This document shows, one piece after another, positions 42,265 to 51,551 of a stretch of 64,000 bases of DNA; the first letter of the stretch is position 1; every line of letters starts with the position of its first letter. The DNA is from Scatosoma sp045613545 (GTDB lineage: Bacteria > Bacillota > Clostridia > Christensenellales > Borkfalkiaceae): NCBI GenBank assembly GCA_045613545.1, contig JAZLBD010000001.1:48199-112198 (forward strand), written 5' to 3'. Under the pieces are notes generated by a model, which saw nothing but the letters and a program-made list of their open reading frames with translations, searched no databases and was not told the origin of the DNA. Made by a program: the position numbers and the translations under genes.

Positions 42265-43164
42265 TCATTCTACGTATCCGAAATTCATCGTTTCCACCGC
42301 CTCGTACACGATCGTGACGATCGCGCCTTCGTCGGTGCGTTCCACTTTTTTCTCCACCACTTCGCCGTCCACGGGAAAGGACGGGTCCACCTGCTCCCCC
42401 TCCAAAAACCGCTGTTCGGTGACGAGGATTTTCACTTTTGCCACGGGATAGCTCTCTTGCCATTTCCCGTCCTCTAGCAGAAAATATCCGCCGACGAGAA
42501 CGTCGCCCACCTCCACGCGCATCGAAGGCGCTTTTAGCGCCGTTCCGCGAAGCACCAATATTTGCGAGATGGTTCCACTGTGTTTTGCGATCATGTCCCC
42601 GTAAACGAGTTTTTCCTCGCTAAAGGGGGAAGTTCGTATTTCTACCGTCACGCACATCCCCTTTTTTTGCACGGTCGCGAACGTGACGAAAGGTAGTCCC
42701 ATCAGTTCCGCGCTCGCCTTTTTCGAGGCGTCTTTGGGATAGAGGGAAAAGGGGGTGATCCCGTACCTATGTAAAATTGCTTGCCCCTCTTTTTGATAGT
42801 CCGCCGTCACAAATTCAACGCGGAATATAAGTGATTGACAAAAGGTGACGTTCGCCAAAAACAGAGCGATCCCCAACGCGATTCCGAAGCGGTTTTTTAG
42901 AAGGTGTATATATTTATATATACCCACTTTTCCCGCTTTTCTTGCGACGTACGCTTTTTTATTATTCTTATTATAACACAAGTCGGGATAAATTGCAAAA
43001 ACTTTTTCGCTATCTTTTTTGCTTACGAGTAGCATTATTTGATTTTTTTTGATTTTTTTTGCCCAAAAAACGGTAATTCCGCTTTTGACGAGCCGTTTTA
43101 GAGCCCTCTCGGGGTGCGCGCCCTCCAAGACGATTTTTTCCTTTCCCCAACCCTCAATCGGCAT
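42265..43164 (-). CDS. yqfD: Sporulation protein YqfD family
   Basis: 299 residues. Cytoplasmic N-part, one span near 94-112 (FGIALGIALFLANVTFCQ), then an extracytoplasmic beta-rich region (VTVEIRTSPFSEEK, GTALKAPSMRVEVGDVLVGG). YqfD is a SigE-controlled mother-cell protein required for sporulation in Bacillus, and yqfC-yqfD-phoH-ybeY order is conserved. It overlaps yqfC by 11 bases. Somewhat divergent but collinear with the family. Confidence 0.85.
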   Translation of the reverse strand: MPIEGWGKEKIVLEGAHPERALKRLVKSGITVFWAKKIKKNQIMLLVSKKDSEKVFAIYPDLCYNKNNKKAYVARKAGKVGIYKYIHLLKNRFGIALGIALFLANVTFCQSLIFRVEFVTADYQKEGQAILHRYGITPFSLYPKDASKKASAELMGLPFVTFATVQKKGMCVTVEIRTSPFSEEKLVYGDMIAKHSGTISQILVLRGTALKAPSMRVEVGDVLVGGYFLLEDGKWQESYPVAKVKILVTEQRFLEGEQVDPSFPVDGEVVEKKVERTDEGAIVTIVYEAVETMNFGYVE

Positions 43165-43432
43165 ATTTCTTCCCCCTCGGCTCGTACGCCACCGAGGAAA
43201 TTTCGCCCGAAAGCGCCACGTCCTCCCCCTCGTATTTATCTATACAAAACCGCTCGCCCAAAACGGTGAGTACGCCTGATCCGTAGGCGAGCACCACTTT
43301 ATCCTCAGAAAATTCGCTCACCGATTTGACGCCTTGGAAATATCCCCCGCCCCCAAGCACCCATACGCACCGCTCGCTGGAAAACGCTTCAGAGAGCCCG
43401 ATTTTTTGTAGAATTTCTTGATACAGTCGCAT
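43154..43432 (-). CDS. yqfC: YabP/YqfC-family sporulation protein
   Basis: 92 residues with the YabP/YqfC pattern: a beta-rich core VKSVSEFSEDKVVLAYGSG then LTVLGERFCIDKYEGEDVAL and a final basic tail. These small proteins act with YqfD or YabQ in spore cortex or coat assembly. First gene of the run yqfC-yqfD-phoH-pgpH-ybeY-era-yqzL-recO. Confidence 0.85.
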   Translation of the reverse strand: MRLYQEILQKIGLSEAFSSERCVWVLGGGGYFQGVKSVSEFSEDKVVLAYGSGVLTVLGERFCIDKYEGEDVALSGEISSVAYEPRGKKYAD

Positions 43433-43493
43433 ACCCTCGCCCCTTTTTCGTTATCAAGATAGTGTATGCCGTATCTTCGCGCGCTTATGCCAC

Positions 43494-43522
43494 GAAAAAG
43501 CCGTCGCGAGGTCGCGACGGCT
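43494..43522 (-). terminator. Terminator of the ABC exporter pair
   Basis: 10-bp GC-rich stem AGCCGTCGCG/CGCGACGGCT followed by five T on the minus strand. Confidence 0.88.
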
Positions 43523-43532
43523 CGTGTGTTTT

Positions 43533-45275
43533 TTATTCCGTTCGTTCGTATTGACTGTTCCAAAGCTCGGTGTAAAACCCGCCTTTGGAAAGGAGTTCTT
43601 CGTGGTTTCCTTGTTCGATGATCTTGCCGTCTTTTAGCACCAAAATGACGTCTGCCGAGCGAATCGTCGAAAGCCTATGTGCCACGACGAACGAAGTTCG
43701 ACCCACCATCAGCCGATCGAACGCCTCGACGATCTTTTGTTCCGTTCGCGTGTCGATCGAAGAGGTCGCCTCGTCCAAAATCAAAAGGGAGGGGGACGAG
43801 AGCATAATTCTTGCAATACAAAGCAGTTGCCGTTCGCCGATCGAAAGATCCCCGTCCGCCACGATTTGCGTGTGATAGCCGTTCTCCATACGGCGAATAA
43901 ACCCGTCCGCGCGCACTTTTTTGCACGCCTCCACTACTTCTTCTTCGCTCGCCGAGGGGTTGCCCATTCGCACGTTTTCCAGCACCGTGTCGTTTTTCAG
44001 CCAAGTGTCTTGAAGCACCATACCAAACTGCTTGCGCAAAGACCGTCTTTGCACCGCTCTGATATCCTTGCCACCCATAAAAATTCCGCCCTCTTTCACG
44101 TCATAAAACCGCATAAGCAAATTGATGAGGGTGGTTTTTCCGCTCCCCGTAGGTCCTACGATCGCCACCTTATCCCCGCGCTTGATCGAAAGGTTCAACC
44201 CCTCGAGCAAAGGTTTGTCCTCCACGTAGGAAAACGCGACGTTTTCAAACCTCACTTCGTCCACTTCCCCAAGCGTTTCCACGCCGTCCTTGGGCTCTTC
44301 TTCCTCCTCCAAAAAGGCAAAAATCCGCGAGGCGCAAACGAGGGAATTTTGGAGCTCTGTAATCACGCCCGAAACCTCGTTAAACGGCTTCGTATATTGG
44401 CTTGCATACGACAAGAATTTCGTCAAACCGCCGACCGTGAAAGAACCGCGCGCGATCGAAAGCGCACCAAACAACGCCACGAGCGCGTAGACGAGGTTAT
44501 TGACAAACCGCGTAGACGGATTGACGAGCGAGGAATAAAAAGTCGCGTCGAGGGAGGCCTTTTTCAACCGCTCGTCGATCTTATCAAACGCTTCCTCGTT
44601 CTCTTTTTCGTGAGAAAAGGCTTGCACCGTTTTCAAAGAAGAAATCATCTCCTCGCTAAACGCCGTCTCCTCCGCGCGCGTTTCCGCTTGCAAAACGAAA
44701 AAGTCGTGCGTGTGTTTGGATATGTACCGAGCCACCAAGAGGGAAAGCGGGGTAATCAGTACCACGAGCAGAGCGATAAACCCGTTCGCCACGAACATCA
44801 TAATCAAGGTGACGACGATCATCAAAACGCCCGTAAACAGCTGTGTAAAGCCCATGAGTAGTCCGTCGGAAAAATGTTCCGCGTCCGACAAAATTCGGCT
44901 CATCGTATCCCCTTGCGCGTGAATATCCAAGTAGGATAAAGGCAGTTTCGTAATCTTTTCAAACCCCTCTTTTCGGATCTGCTCCACTACGCGAAGGGCG
45001 AGGCGGGTGTTCAAATATTTGACGAGCCATTCGCTAATCGCCGCCACGACCACGCAAAGCCCTATGCGGAAAAAGACGCGTGTAAGCCCGTCGAAATCCA
45101 CCTTCCCTTTCGCGATGATAAAATCAATTCCATCGCCGAAAAATACGGGGACGAAAAGAGTCGCAAGGACGTATACGACCGAGAAAAACAAAATTGCGCA
45201 AAGGGAGAAAGGGTATTTCCCGACTCTCTTTACGACCTTTTGGAAAGTTTTCGGGGGGATTTTTGTCGTTTTCAT
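43533..45275 (-). CDS. ABC exporter half, catalytic-site Walker B and degenerate signature
   Basis: 580 residues: six-span exporter domain (1-310) and ATPase (330-580). Walker A GPTGSGKT, Walker B LLILDEATSSID with catalytic Glu, but the signature is LSIGERQ rather than LSGGQ. Its partner has the opposite defects, so the pair forms one consensus and one degenerate ATP site, as in TM287/288 or BmrCD-type heterodimeric multidrug exporters. Starts overlap the partner's stop by four bases. Confidence 0.93.
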   Translation of the reverse strand: MKTTKIPPKTFQKVVKRVGKYPFSLCAILFFSVVYVLATLFVPVFFGDGIDFIIAKGKVDFDGLTRVFFRIGLCVVVAAISEWLVKYLNTRLALRVVEQIRKEGFEKITKLPLSYLDIHAQGDTMSRILSDAEHFSDGLLMGFTQLFTGVLMIVVTLIMMFVANGFIALLVVLITPLSLLVARYISKHTHDFFVLQAETRAEETAFSEEMISSLKTVQAFSHEKENEEAFDKIDERLKKASLDATFYSSLVNPSTRFVNNLVYALVALFGALSIARGSFTVGGLTKFLSYASQYTKPFNEVSGVITELQNSLVCASRIFAFLEEEEEPKDGVETLGEVDEVRFENVAFSYVEDKPLLEGLNLSIKRGDKVAIVGPTGSGKTTLINLLMRFYDVKEGGIFMGGKDIRAVQRRSLRKQFGMVLQDTWLKNDTVLENVRMGNPSASEEEVVEACKKVRADGFIRRMENGYHTQIVADGDLSIGERQLLCIARIMLSSPSLLILDEATSSIDTRTEQKIVEAFDRLMVGRTSFVVAHRLSTIRSADVILVLKDGKIIEQGNHEELLSKGGFYTELWNSQYERTE

Positions 45276-47029
45276 ACGCTTCCCCCTCCCGTTTCGTACT
45301 GCGTTTCGTAAATTTCACGGTAGACGGGACAAGTTTGCATCAATTCGTCCTGTTTCCCCTTGCCTACGATTTTACCCTCGTCGAGCACGATGATTTGATC
45401 GGCGTTTTGCACCGCCGAGGCGCGTTGCGAGACGATAAACACCGTCAGCTTTTCTTCCATTTCCGAAAGCGCCTTTCGCAAATTTTTATCGGTAAGATAA
45501 TCGAGTGCGGAAAAACTATCGTCCAAAACGAGGATTTGCGGTTTTTTAAGGAGCGCTCGCGCAATGCAAAGCCGTTGCCGTTGCCCGCCCGAGAAATTTC
45601 TTCCGCCCTGCTCGACGGGAGAGTCTAACCCGCCCTTGTCTTTGACGATTTCGCTCGCTTGGGCGATCGAGAGGGCATCCCACATTTCCTCTTCCGTAGC
45701 GCCTGTATTTCCCCAAGCCAAATTGCTGGCGATCGTGCCTTTGAAAAGCACCGATTTTTGGGGCACGACGGCGATTTTTTCGCGCAGTTCTTCCAAGGGA
45801 TAGCTCGCCACGTTTTTCCCGTCGATGCGTACCTGCCCTGCCGTTACGTCGTAAAAATGCGGAAGTAAATTCACCAAACTACTCTTTCCCGAACCCGTAC
45901 CGCCGATGATTCCGACCGTTTCGCCTTTGCCGACCGAGAAATCGACGTCTTGTAAAGCGGGCGAGCTGGACTCGTGATAGGAAAGAGAAACGTTATCGAA
46001 GGTAATATACCCCTCTTCTTCTCTGCGTTCCTCTTCGCAAAAACGGAGGGACGACGTTTTTATAAGCACTTTTTCTATACGGTTTCCGCAAGCCGTCGCC
46101 TTGGAAATCGTCACGATGAGATTGGCGAGTTTGATCAATTCCACGACGATTTGCGCCATTAAGTTATACAGTGCAAGTACTTGCCCTTGCGAGAGATTGC
46201 CGAGGTTTACGCGAATTGCCCCCACGTAAATCAAAAGAACGGTGGCAAGGTTGATCAAAACGTAAGTAAGCGGACCCGTGAGAGCGCTCACGCCGTCGGC
46301 TTTCGCGCGTTTTTTCGTCAACGCGCCGTTGCGCTCGTTAAACAACCGTTTTTCTTCCTCCTCGTGACAAAAAGCGCGCACGACGCGCACCCCGCTAATG
46401 TTTTCGCGCGCGACGTTCACGACTTGATCCAACCCCTCTTGCGCTTTTTTGTGCAGGGGCATCGTAAGGCACATAATCCCAAACACCACGACGGCAAGTG
46501 CGGGAATCGCCACGGCGAACGTGAGTGCCGAGGAAACGTCGATAAAAAACGCCACGACCATCGCACCGAACACGATAAACGGAGAACGGAGAAGTAGCCG
46601 AATCGCTAAATTTACCCCCGATTGGAATCGGTCGACGTCCCCCGTCATACGGGTGATCATCGTCGCCGTACCAAGCTTATCCAAATCGCTGTACGAGAGG
46701 GATTGCAGTTTCCTAAACAACGATCTTCTCAAATCGGACGCGACGCCCGTCGCCGCTTTTGCGGCGAAATATTGCGCGATAATCGAAAACAAAAACCCGA
46801 CTACGCCAAAGAGGATTAATACCCCGCAAAGGGCGAAAATAAGCCCTTTGTTCGCGTCGGGATAGACATATTTCCCACCCGAAAGCACACCCGTTCCTAA
46901 CCCCTTATCGACGAGTATGCCGATGAGGACGGGAACGAGCAATTCAAAGGTCGCCTCCAAAAGCTTAAAAAATGGGCCTAAGAAGCATTCCTTTTTGTAG
47001 TTTTTGAAATAAGGAAATATTTGTTTCAT
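45272..47029 (-). CDS. ABC exporter half, degenerate Walker B and canonical signature
   Basis: 585 residues. Walker A GGTGSGKSSL, signature FSGGQRQRL, but Walker B ILVLDDSFSALDYLTD carries Asp in place of the catalytic Glu, and the switch region is also altered. This is the non-hydrolysing half of the heterodimer. Substrate unknown; family members export drugs or lipids. Confidence 0.93.
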   Translation of the reverse strand: MKQIFPYFKNYKKECFLGPFFKLLEATFELLVPVLIGILVDKGLGTGVLSGGKYVYPDANKGLIFALCGVLILFGVVGFLFSIIAQYFAAKAATGVASDLRRSLFRKLQSLSYSDLDKLGTATMITRMTGDVDRFQSGVNLAIRLLLRSPFIVFGAMVVAFFIDVSSALTFAVAIPALAVVVFGIMCLTMPLHKKAQEGLDQVVNVARENISGVRVVRAFCHEEEEKRLFNERNGALTKKRAKADGVSALTGPLTYVLINLATVLLIYVGAIRVNLGNLSQGQVLALYNLMAQIVVELIKLANLIVTISKATACGNRIEKVLIKTSSLRFCEEERREEEGYITFDNVSLSYHESSSPALQDVDFSVGKGETVGIIGGTGSGKSSLVNLLPHFYDVTAGQVRIDGKNVASYPLEELREKIAVVPQKSVLFKGTIASNLAWGNTGATEEEMWDALSIAQASEIVKDKGGLDSPVEQGGRNFSGGQRQRLCIARALLKKPQILVLDDSFSALDYLTDKNLRKALSEMEEKLTVFIVSQRASAVQNADQIIVLDEGKIVGKGKQDELMQTCPVYREIYETQYETGGGSV

Positions 47030-47043
47030 AGCTACGTAGCGGT

Positions 47044-47073
47044 AAAAATAGGCATTCGAACGAACGCCTATTT
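47044..47073 (-). terminator. Hairpin between the membrane protein gene and the exporter pair
   Basis: AAATAGGC/GCCTATTT stem (47046-47073) with a self-complementary loop, then TTTTT on the minus strand. Confidence 0.65.
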
Positions 47074-47079
47074 CCCCTT

Positions 47080-48018
47080 TTAACCAAGTATTTTTTCGTA
47101 GAATTCTTCTTTCAAGAGAATGTCGGCAAGGGTTGCGCCCTCTTCTGTCGAGTATAAATCTTCGTTTAACTTGAGCATTCGACGGGTGTTAAAGAAGCGG
47201 TTCCCCACCACGAGAAAGGCGATAAACAAGCCAAAAGCTACCCCCGAAACCGCGATTCCTACGTAAAGGAATACAAGGTCGGGACGAGAGGGAATCTGGA
47301 TAAAGCATACGATCGCCACCACCAACAAAATGAGCGCGGGGATTATGCAAGAAAGCATACCGATCAGCGTCTTTTTCTTGCGCCTCATAAGGGTTCCCCT
47401 ACGCGCGTCTTGCCGAGCGAAGAAGCTATCTTCTATCGGCTCTTTTTCCGCTTTCAAAACGGCGAGTCGCCCCTCGATTTGCGCGCGGTATTTCTCCGCG
47501 ATCGTCTTTTTTGCGCCGATTCCGTTTTCCATCACGAAATAATCGTGACTCTCTTCGTCGTAGTCGATATATTCTTCCGCTAAACGGTCGGGATAGGTAA
47601 AATGCTCGGTCACCGCCTCCCAATACCCCACCGCGGCGACGTCGTGATCGCGCACGAGATCCATCCCTGCTTGGAAACGTCTCTTCGCCTCTTCAAAATC
47701 GCCTGCGGACAAACTCTCGTTCCCTTTGGAAAGGAGCGCTTGATACTCTTCTTCTTTGAGTTTTCGCTCCTCCTCACGCTTGCGTTTGAGCTCTTCCGCC
47801 TGTTCGGGCATGAGCGCGGCAAGTTCCTCGTCGTCCTCGTAGATCTCGGGGAATTCGAACACGACCTCTTCGTCGTCCTCTCCCTCTACCTGCGTTTCGA
47901 CTTCTTCCGCTTCCGCCACTTCTTCGGCGAGCTCGTCCGTCACGTCCACGTATCCGTCTTTCGTCTTTTTCAAACGAATGCCTCTGCCGTATTCGTCGTC
48001 GATGATTCTTTCTTCCAT
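47080..48018 (-). CDS. Membrane protein of unknown function with acidic N-terminal domain
   Basis: 312 residues. Residues 1-90 are very acidic; 85-130 form a helical hairpin reminiscent of one TPR unit (ALLSKGNESLSAGDFEEAKR). Two membrane spans lie at about 213-238 and 245-270, and a short cytoplasmic-looking C-terminus follows. No catalytic motif. It is 20 bases downstream of ispE in the same direction and ends at a hairpin, but has no obvious link to isoprenoid synthesis. Not recognised. Confidence 0.75.
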   Translation of the reverse strand: MEERIIDDEYGRGIRLKKTKDGYVDVTDELAEEVAEAEEVETQVEGEDDEEVVFEFPEIYEDDEELAALMPEQAEELKRKREEERKLKEEEYQALLSKGNESLSAGDFEEAKRRFQAGMDLVRDHDVAAVGYWEAVTEHFTYPDRLAEEYIDYDEESHDYFVMENGIGAKKTIAEKYRAQIEGRLAVLKAEKEPIEDSFFARQDARRGTLMRRKKKTLIGMLSCIIPALILLVVAIVCFIQIPSRPDLVFLYVGIAVSGVAFGLFIAFLVVGNRFFNTRRMLKLNEDLYSTEEGATLADILLKEEFYEKILG

Positions 48019-48039
48019 CCTCTCGTACCTCTCGGTTTT

Positions 48040-48879
48040 TTATCGTTTTATCGTCTCCGCTTTGATCAAACGGAATTTCCCTTGATATCTACTATACGCC
48101 CAATCGCGAAGCTCTCTCGTGTCGAAAAGGGCGTAAACCGCACTCCCCGAACCCGTCATATTTACTCCAAGCGGGGAGAACGACCTCGCCTCTAAAAGCG
48201 CTTTTTCCACGTCGGGATTGAGCGATTTTGCCGGCTCGTATAAGTCATTAGACAAGGGCATGTCCCCGTCCTTTTCCCCTTGCGCAAGCCAACGCAAACA
48301 CGCCTCCGTCGAATGGTGGCTTTTGTTCGTCTCGTCGAATTTTCGGTAGCACTCCGCCGTGCTAACGCCCGTGAGCGGACAAATAAGAAGCGCAAAAAGG
48401 GAGGGCGCAACGGCAAGCTTTTTCACCCTTTCGCCTCGTCCCGTCAAACGGCAAAAACCACCCGTGAGCATATACCCCGTATCGCTCCCGAGCAAGTCCG
48501 CAAGCGGTTTGAGATCCTCTTTGACGCCGTATAATTTTTGGAGGGCAACCAACACCCCCGCGGCATCCGCGGAAGATCCGCCAAGCCCTGCTAAGGTGGG
48601 AATATTCCGATCTATCGTGATATCCGCCCCTTGCGTTTGAAAAGCGTTTACAAACGCTTCCCCCGCGCGCTTTGCGTTATTGGTTTCGGGAATATTTTCG
48701 CTATCCAGTCCGCGCATACGCACGAAAACTTGCTTGTCCTTCCGTTTTTTTACGGTCACGAGATCGTATAAATCAATGCTCGTCACAAGTGAGTCGAGCA
48801 TATGAAATCCGTTTTCGCGCCCCACGATATCGAGGGTTAAATTGATTTTTGCATACGCCTTGACTTTTGCCGTCGTCAT
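48040..48879 (-). CDS. ispE: 4-diphosphocytidyl-2-C-methyl-D-erythritol kinase (divergent motif)
   Basis: 279 residues from the ATG at 48879 (MTTAKVKAYAKINLTLDI), with AGGTGGAG just upstream. GHMP-kinase features: AYAKINLTLDI at the N-terminus, the ATP loop IPTLAGLGGSSADAAG, and NMTGSGSAVYALF. The usual G-A/S-D-V-P-F segment is here LLGSDTGYMLTGG, an unusual substitution near the substrate pocket. IspE phosphorylates CDP-methylerythritol in the MEP pathway. A consensus promoter (48947-48975) and a hairpin leader precede it. The veg-ispE neighbourhood is conserved in Firmicutes. Confidence 0.92.
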   Translation of the reverse strand: MTTAKVKAYAKINLTLDIVGRENGFHMLDSLVTSIDLYDLVTVKKRKDKQVFVRMRGLDSENIPETNNAKRAGEAFVNAFQTQGADITIDRNIPTLAGLGGSSADAAGVLVALQKLYGVKEDLKPLADLLGSDTGYMLTGGFCRLTGRGERVKKLAVAPSLFALLICPLTGVSTAECYRKFDETNKSHHSTEACLRWLAQGEKDGDMPLSNDLYEPAKSLNPDVEKALLEARSFSPLGVNMTGSGSAVYALFDTRELRDWAYSRYQGKFRLIKAETIKR

Positions 48880-48902
48880 ACTCCACCTAACGCTTGGACG
48901 AG

Positions 48903-48975
48903 GGGTGGCTCTCCGCCACCCGTTTCCAAACGTTTCCATATATGGAATTATAGCATATTTTTTACGAAATGACAA
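48903..48975 (-). promoter_or_regulatory. SigA promoter and leader hairpin of ispE
   Basis: TTGTCA (48975-48970), 17-base spacer, TATAAT (48952-48947). The leader contains the hairpin GGGTGGC/GCCACCC (48903-48922) just before the ribosome site. Confidence 0.8.
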
Positions 48976-49003
48976 GATTTTAAGCTTGATTTCCTCATTT
49001 TTT

Positions 49004-50488
49004 TCAGTTTTTTTGGCGATAGACGAAAATCCGCTCTTCAGAGGTGAGAGGATATTGCAAATCGGGGTTGATTTTCTCCACCTCTTTAGGGTCGCAACGG
49101 AGCCGTTTCGCCGTTTCCCAAAGCCCGTCGCCGGCGTGAGGCATATAGATGGAAATCCCGCTGTCGTTCTCTTCGTACACCTCTCCTTCTATCGCTTCTT
49201 CGATGGTTTCGCAGACCAGGGTTTCGCGCCCGTTTATGCACACTTTTACCGTCGCTTCCGCCTCCACTTCTCCCTCTTTACGTTGGCGGACGAACAGTCC
49301 GCAAACGCTACCGCATACGGACGAAACGACCCCCTCTTGCAAGGACACGGGGAATACGAACGGCAAGGAAAATTCGATACGGCGCTTGATCCCGTCGGTT
49401 TTTACGATCAAATCGGCGAGCACGCACCCCTCCACTTCCCCTTTTTCGCCGTCTTGTTTCATGGCAAGCTCCACTTTCGGACAAAGGCAACAAAGCAAGG
49501 AAGAAGAAAAGTCAATCGGAGAAGAAATCGCGCCCGTACCGCTCACGCGTTCCGTGAAATGCAGGCTTTTCGTTGCAACCATGCCCCCTTTCTTTGTTTT
49601 TTTAAGCACGATTTCTTTTTCGGGGGAATAGGCGTCTACCACCACGCTAATCTCCTCTTTTTGATACAATCGCGCGTTTGCAGTAAGGTCGATTTCCACC
49701 GACATTTTACTTTTTCCTTTTTCCTCGTCCGTGGTGACGGAAAGGTTTGCGTTTTGCACGTATACCTCCCCTGAAACCGACATTTTAGGCATACAATCTT
49801 CACAAAGCGCCTCCATGCGGAAAGGGATCAAACGCTCGTAGCAACAGAGCGAGCCGTCCTCTTTCATCGCGCAAATATTTAACGCCACTTCTCCGCTAAA
49901 CGTGATCTCACCTCCGCCTGCTTCGACTGACAAAAGGTGTACTTGCTCGCTATGCGTGAGCACGTCGGCAACATAGTCCGTTTCAAAACTGTCGTCCGCC
50001 TCGCCCTTGCCGATGCAAGGGAAGATTTTGACGATGGGTTGATCCTCCCGTTTGACGATGAGTCCCTCTCCGCCCGACAAATATTCCGTTTTTTGTTCGC
50101 CGAAGATGGTAAACTCGCACACGGCAACGGCAGATACGTACAAACTACCGCCCTCCCTCTTCCATTTAACGGACACGGGGGTGGTACGCGCCTGTGCGAT
50201 ATGCGAGGGTAAAATACCGTCCCCCTCCGCGCGGTGAGAAAACTCTACGCCACGTTCCACTCGACAAACGCGTTTTTCCGCGTCTTCATAAACGATGGTA
50301 AAGGTCACTTTTCCGCTGTATTGCACCCGACCCTCTTCCAGTTTCCAGTCCCCGACGTAGCCGTGCGCGTGGACGGCAAGCACGCTTGCTATTTCCCCGC
50401 CGGCAAGACGGCTCTCTACGATGGACTGGCCTTGCACCGTACAAATTTCCGTCGTAAATCTCGCCATTTCATAGTGCGGTTTCACCAT
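49004..50488 (-). CDS. SipL-like spore envelope protein: SPOCS (DUF3794) domains plus C-terminal LysM
   Basis: 494 residues. Repeated beta-rich SPOCS/DUF3794 segments (for example VQYSGKVTFTIVYEDAEKRV, ITFSGEVALNICAMKEDGS) fill most of the chain. The last 50 residues form a LysM-like module (ISIYMPHAGDGLWETAKR then KEVEKINPDLQYP). This is the layout of SipL, which binds SpoIVA at the forespore surface in Clostridioides. GGAGG precedes the ATG. With yqfC/yqfD it supports spore formation. The ligand of the LysM domain may be protein rather than glycan. Confidence 0.85.
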   Translation of the reverse strand: MVKPHYEMARFTTEICTVQGQSIVESRLAGGEIASVLAVHAHGYVGDWKLEEGRVQYSGKVTFTIVYEDAEKRVCRVERGVEFSHRAEGDGILPSHIAQARTTPVSVKWKREGGSLYVSAVAVCEFTIFGEQKTEYLSGGEGLIVKREDQPIVKIFPCIGKGEADDSFETDYVADVLTHSEQVHLLSVEAGGGEITFSGEVALNICAMKEDGSLCCYERLIPFRMEALCEDCMPKMSVSGEVYVQNANLSVTTDEEKGKSKMSVEIDLTANARLYQKEEISVVVDAYSPEKEIVLKKTKKGGMVATKSLHFTERVSGTGAISSPIDFSSSLLCCLCPKVELAMKQDGEKGEVEGCVLADLIVKTDGIKRRIEFSLPFVFPVSLQEGVVSSVCGSVCGLFVRQRKEGEVEAEATVKVCINGRETLVCETIEEAIEGEVYEENDSGISIYMPHAGDGLWETAKRLRCDPKEVEKINPDLQYPLTSEERIFVYRQKN

Positions 50489-50573
50489 TTTCTCTTCCTC
50501 CTATTCTCGCTATTTTTTGCTCTATCATCCTATGACGAGGAATGGATTTTTATTACAATTTTGAGAAAAATCG

Positions 50574-50579
50574 TATAAT
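50574..50579 (+). promoter_or_regulatory. Probable -10 of veg
   Basis: TATAAT 27 bases before the veg ATG; the -35 is not clear (ATTACA at 16 bases is the best candidate). Confidence 0.45.
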
Positions 50580-50606
50580 CTTCCGCATTTTGTTCATACT
50601 AAACGT

Positions 50607-50846
50607 ATGATTAAACCGCAAAAAAATATCAACGAAGTCAAACGAATGGTACAAAGTTGCGCCTTAAAACGCGTGGCTGTGAAAGTTAACTTGGGCAGAA
50701 ATAAAATTATCCGCTACTCGGGAGTGCTTTCGGGTATTTATCCCGCCCTTTTCAAAATCCAACCCGACGAAAAAGGTTTTTTGGGGAAAACCGTCTATTC
50801 CTATTCCGACGTCCTTTGCGGAAACGTGAAAATTCAAGAAATTTAA
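50607..50846 (+). CDS. veg: Veg protein
   Basis: 79 residues with the Veg family pattern: NLGRNKIIRYSGVLSGIYPA then LFKI, and a C-terminal VYSYSDVLCGNVKIQ. In Bacillus, Veg is a small abundant protein that stimulates biofilm formation and lies next to ispE. Here it diverges from the sipL/ispE side and converges with uvrA. The terminator between them was split by the cassette at 50877-51632. Confidence 0.9.
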   Translation: MIKPQKNINEVKRMVQSCALKRVAVKVNLGRNKIIRYSGVLSGIYPALFKIQPDEKGFLGKTVYSYSDVLCGNVKIQEI

Positions 50847-50855
50847 TCCGCAAGA

Positions 50856-50870
50856 AAAAAAGGGGAAGCG
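50856..50870. terminator. Left arm of a split bidirectional terminator
   Basis: AAAAAAGGGGAAGCG pairs at 14 of 15 positions with CACTTCCCCTTTTTT at 51642-51656. About 770 bases of cassette now separate the arms. Confidence 0.7.
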
Positions 50871-50956
50871 TTTATGGGCGTGTCCCTTAGGGATTTTAAG
50901 ACATCATAAAAGGATGGCATAATTTTGCCATCCTTTACTTTTTGCTTTGCAAAAAC

Positions 50957-50994
50957 GCACTACTTTCAAGGGAAGTATAGTGTGCTACACTTTT
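50957..50994. repeat. Dispersed hairpin element, copy 2
   Basis: Bases 50973-50994 match 6321-6342 at 21 of 22 positions; GCAC (50957) pairs with GTGC (50985) in an imperfect stem followed by TACACTTTT. Confidence 0.65.
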
Positions 50995-51046
50995 TCAATC
51001 ATATTTTAAATGGACTAAATTTTTAACATTGTAAATAATTGACGAT

Positions 51047-51445
51047 TTAGGAAATCTCTTCTTTGGTATATCCTTTAATTTTTGTAAAAGAAGCAGATTT
51101 TACACTTTTTATAAGATTTGCATCGATTCTAATAGGAACATCTGGGTTGTTAGATGGTGAACCAAAATTCATTGTAGTATCAAAAGTATATATGGTATTT
51201 CCATTTTTATCTAATAATACTCCCTCTATTTCTATTTTTATCACGGGATAAGCTGAATTGAAATTAAGAAATACTGCTTGCTTTCCTTCATATATTACGT
51301 TTCCAAATTCAAGACTTGTATAACTTATACTATCTTGTGGTATTATATTTGTTGTTTCTTCATTAGAATTGAAACACGCAGTGCACGAACATAATAAAAC
51401 AAAACTAAATAATATTGTAGCTATCTTTATAAAAAATCTTTTCAT
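51047..51445 (-). CDS. Small lipoprotein of unknown function (cassette cargo)
   Basis: 132 residues. Lipoprotein signal: basic MKRFFIK, hydrophobic core, and cysteines in SFVLLCSCTACF, either of which could be lipidated. The mature part (about 110 residues) is beta-rich with a single conserved-looking segment AVFLNFNSAYPVIKIEIEG. No family recognised. Codon use is very AT-rich compared with uvrA and veg, consistent with transfer. It is the only gene in the 50877-51632 element; GGAG precedes the ATG. Confidence 0.78.
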   Translation of the reverse strand: MKRFFIKIATILFSFVLLCSCTACFNSNEETTNIIPQDSISYTSLEFGNVIYEGKQAVFLNFNSAYPVIKIEIEGVLLDKNGNTIYTFDTTMNFGSPSNNPDVPIRIDANLIKSVKSASFTKIKGYTKEEIS

Positions 51446-51551
51446 ATCCGCTCCTTTTAATAAGTCCGCAGGAAATATTATTTGTATTATATCAAATGCA
51501 TATCTTTTTCAATGTTATTATAGCATTTATAAACAAATTTATCAAGCAGTT

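Noticed and set aside
43677..44861. 394-codon plus-strand frame opposite the ABC exporter
   Set aside because: Antisense shadow of an ATPase domain; Arg/His-rich with no ribosome site.
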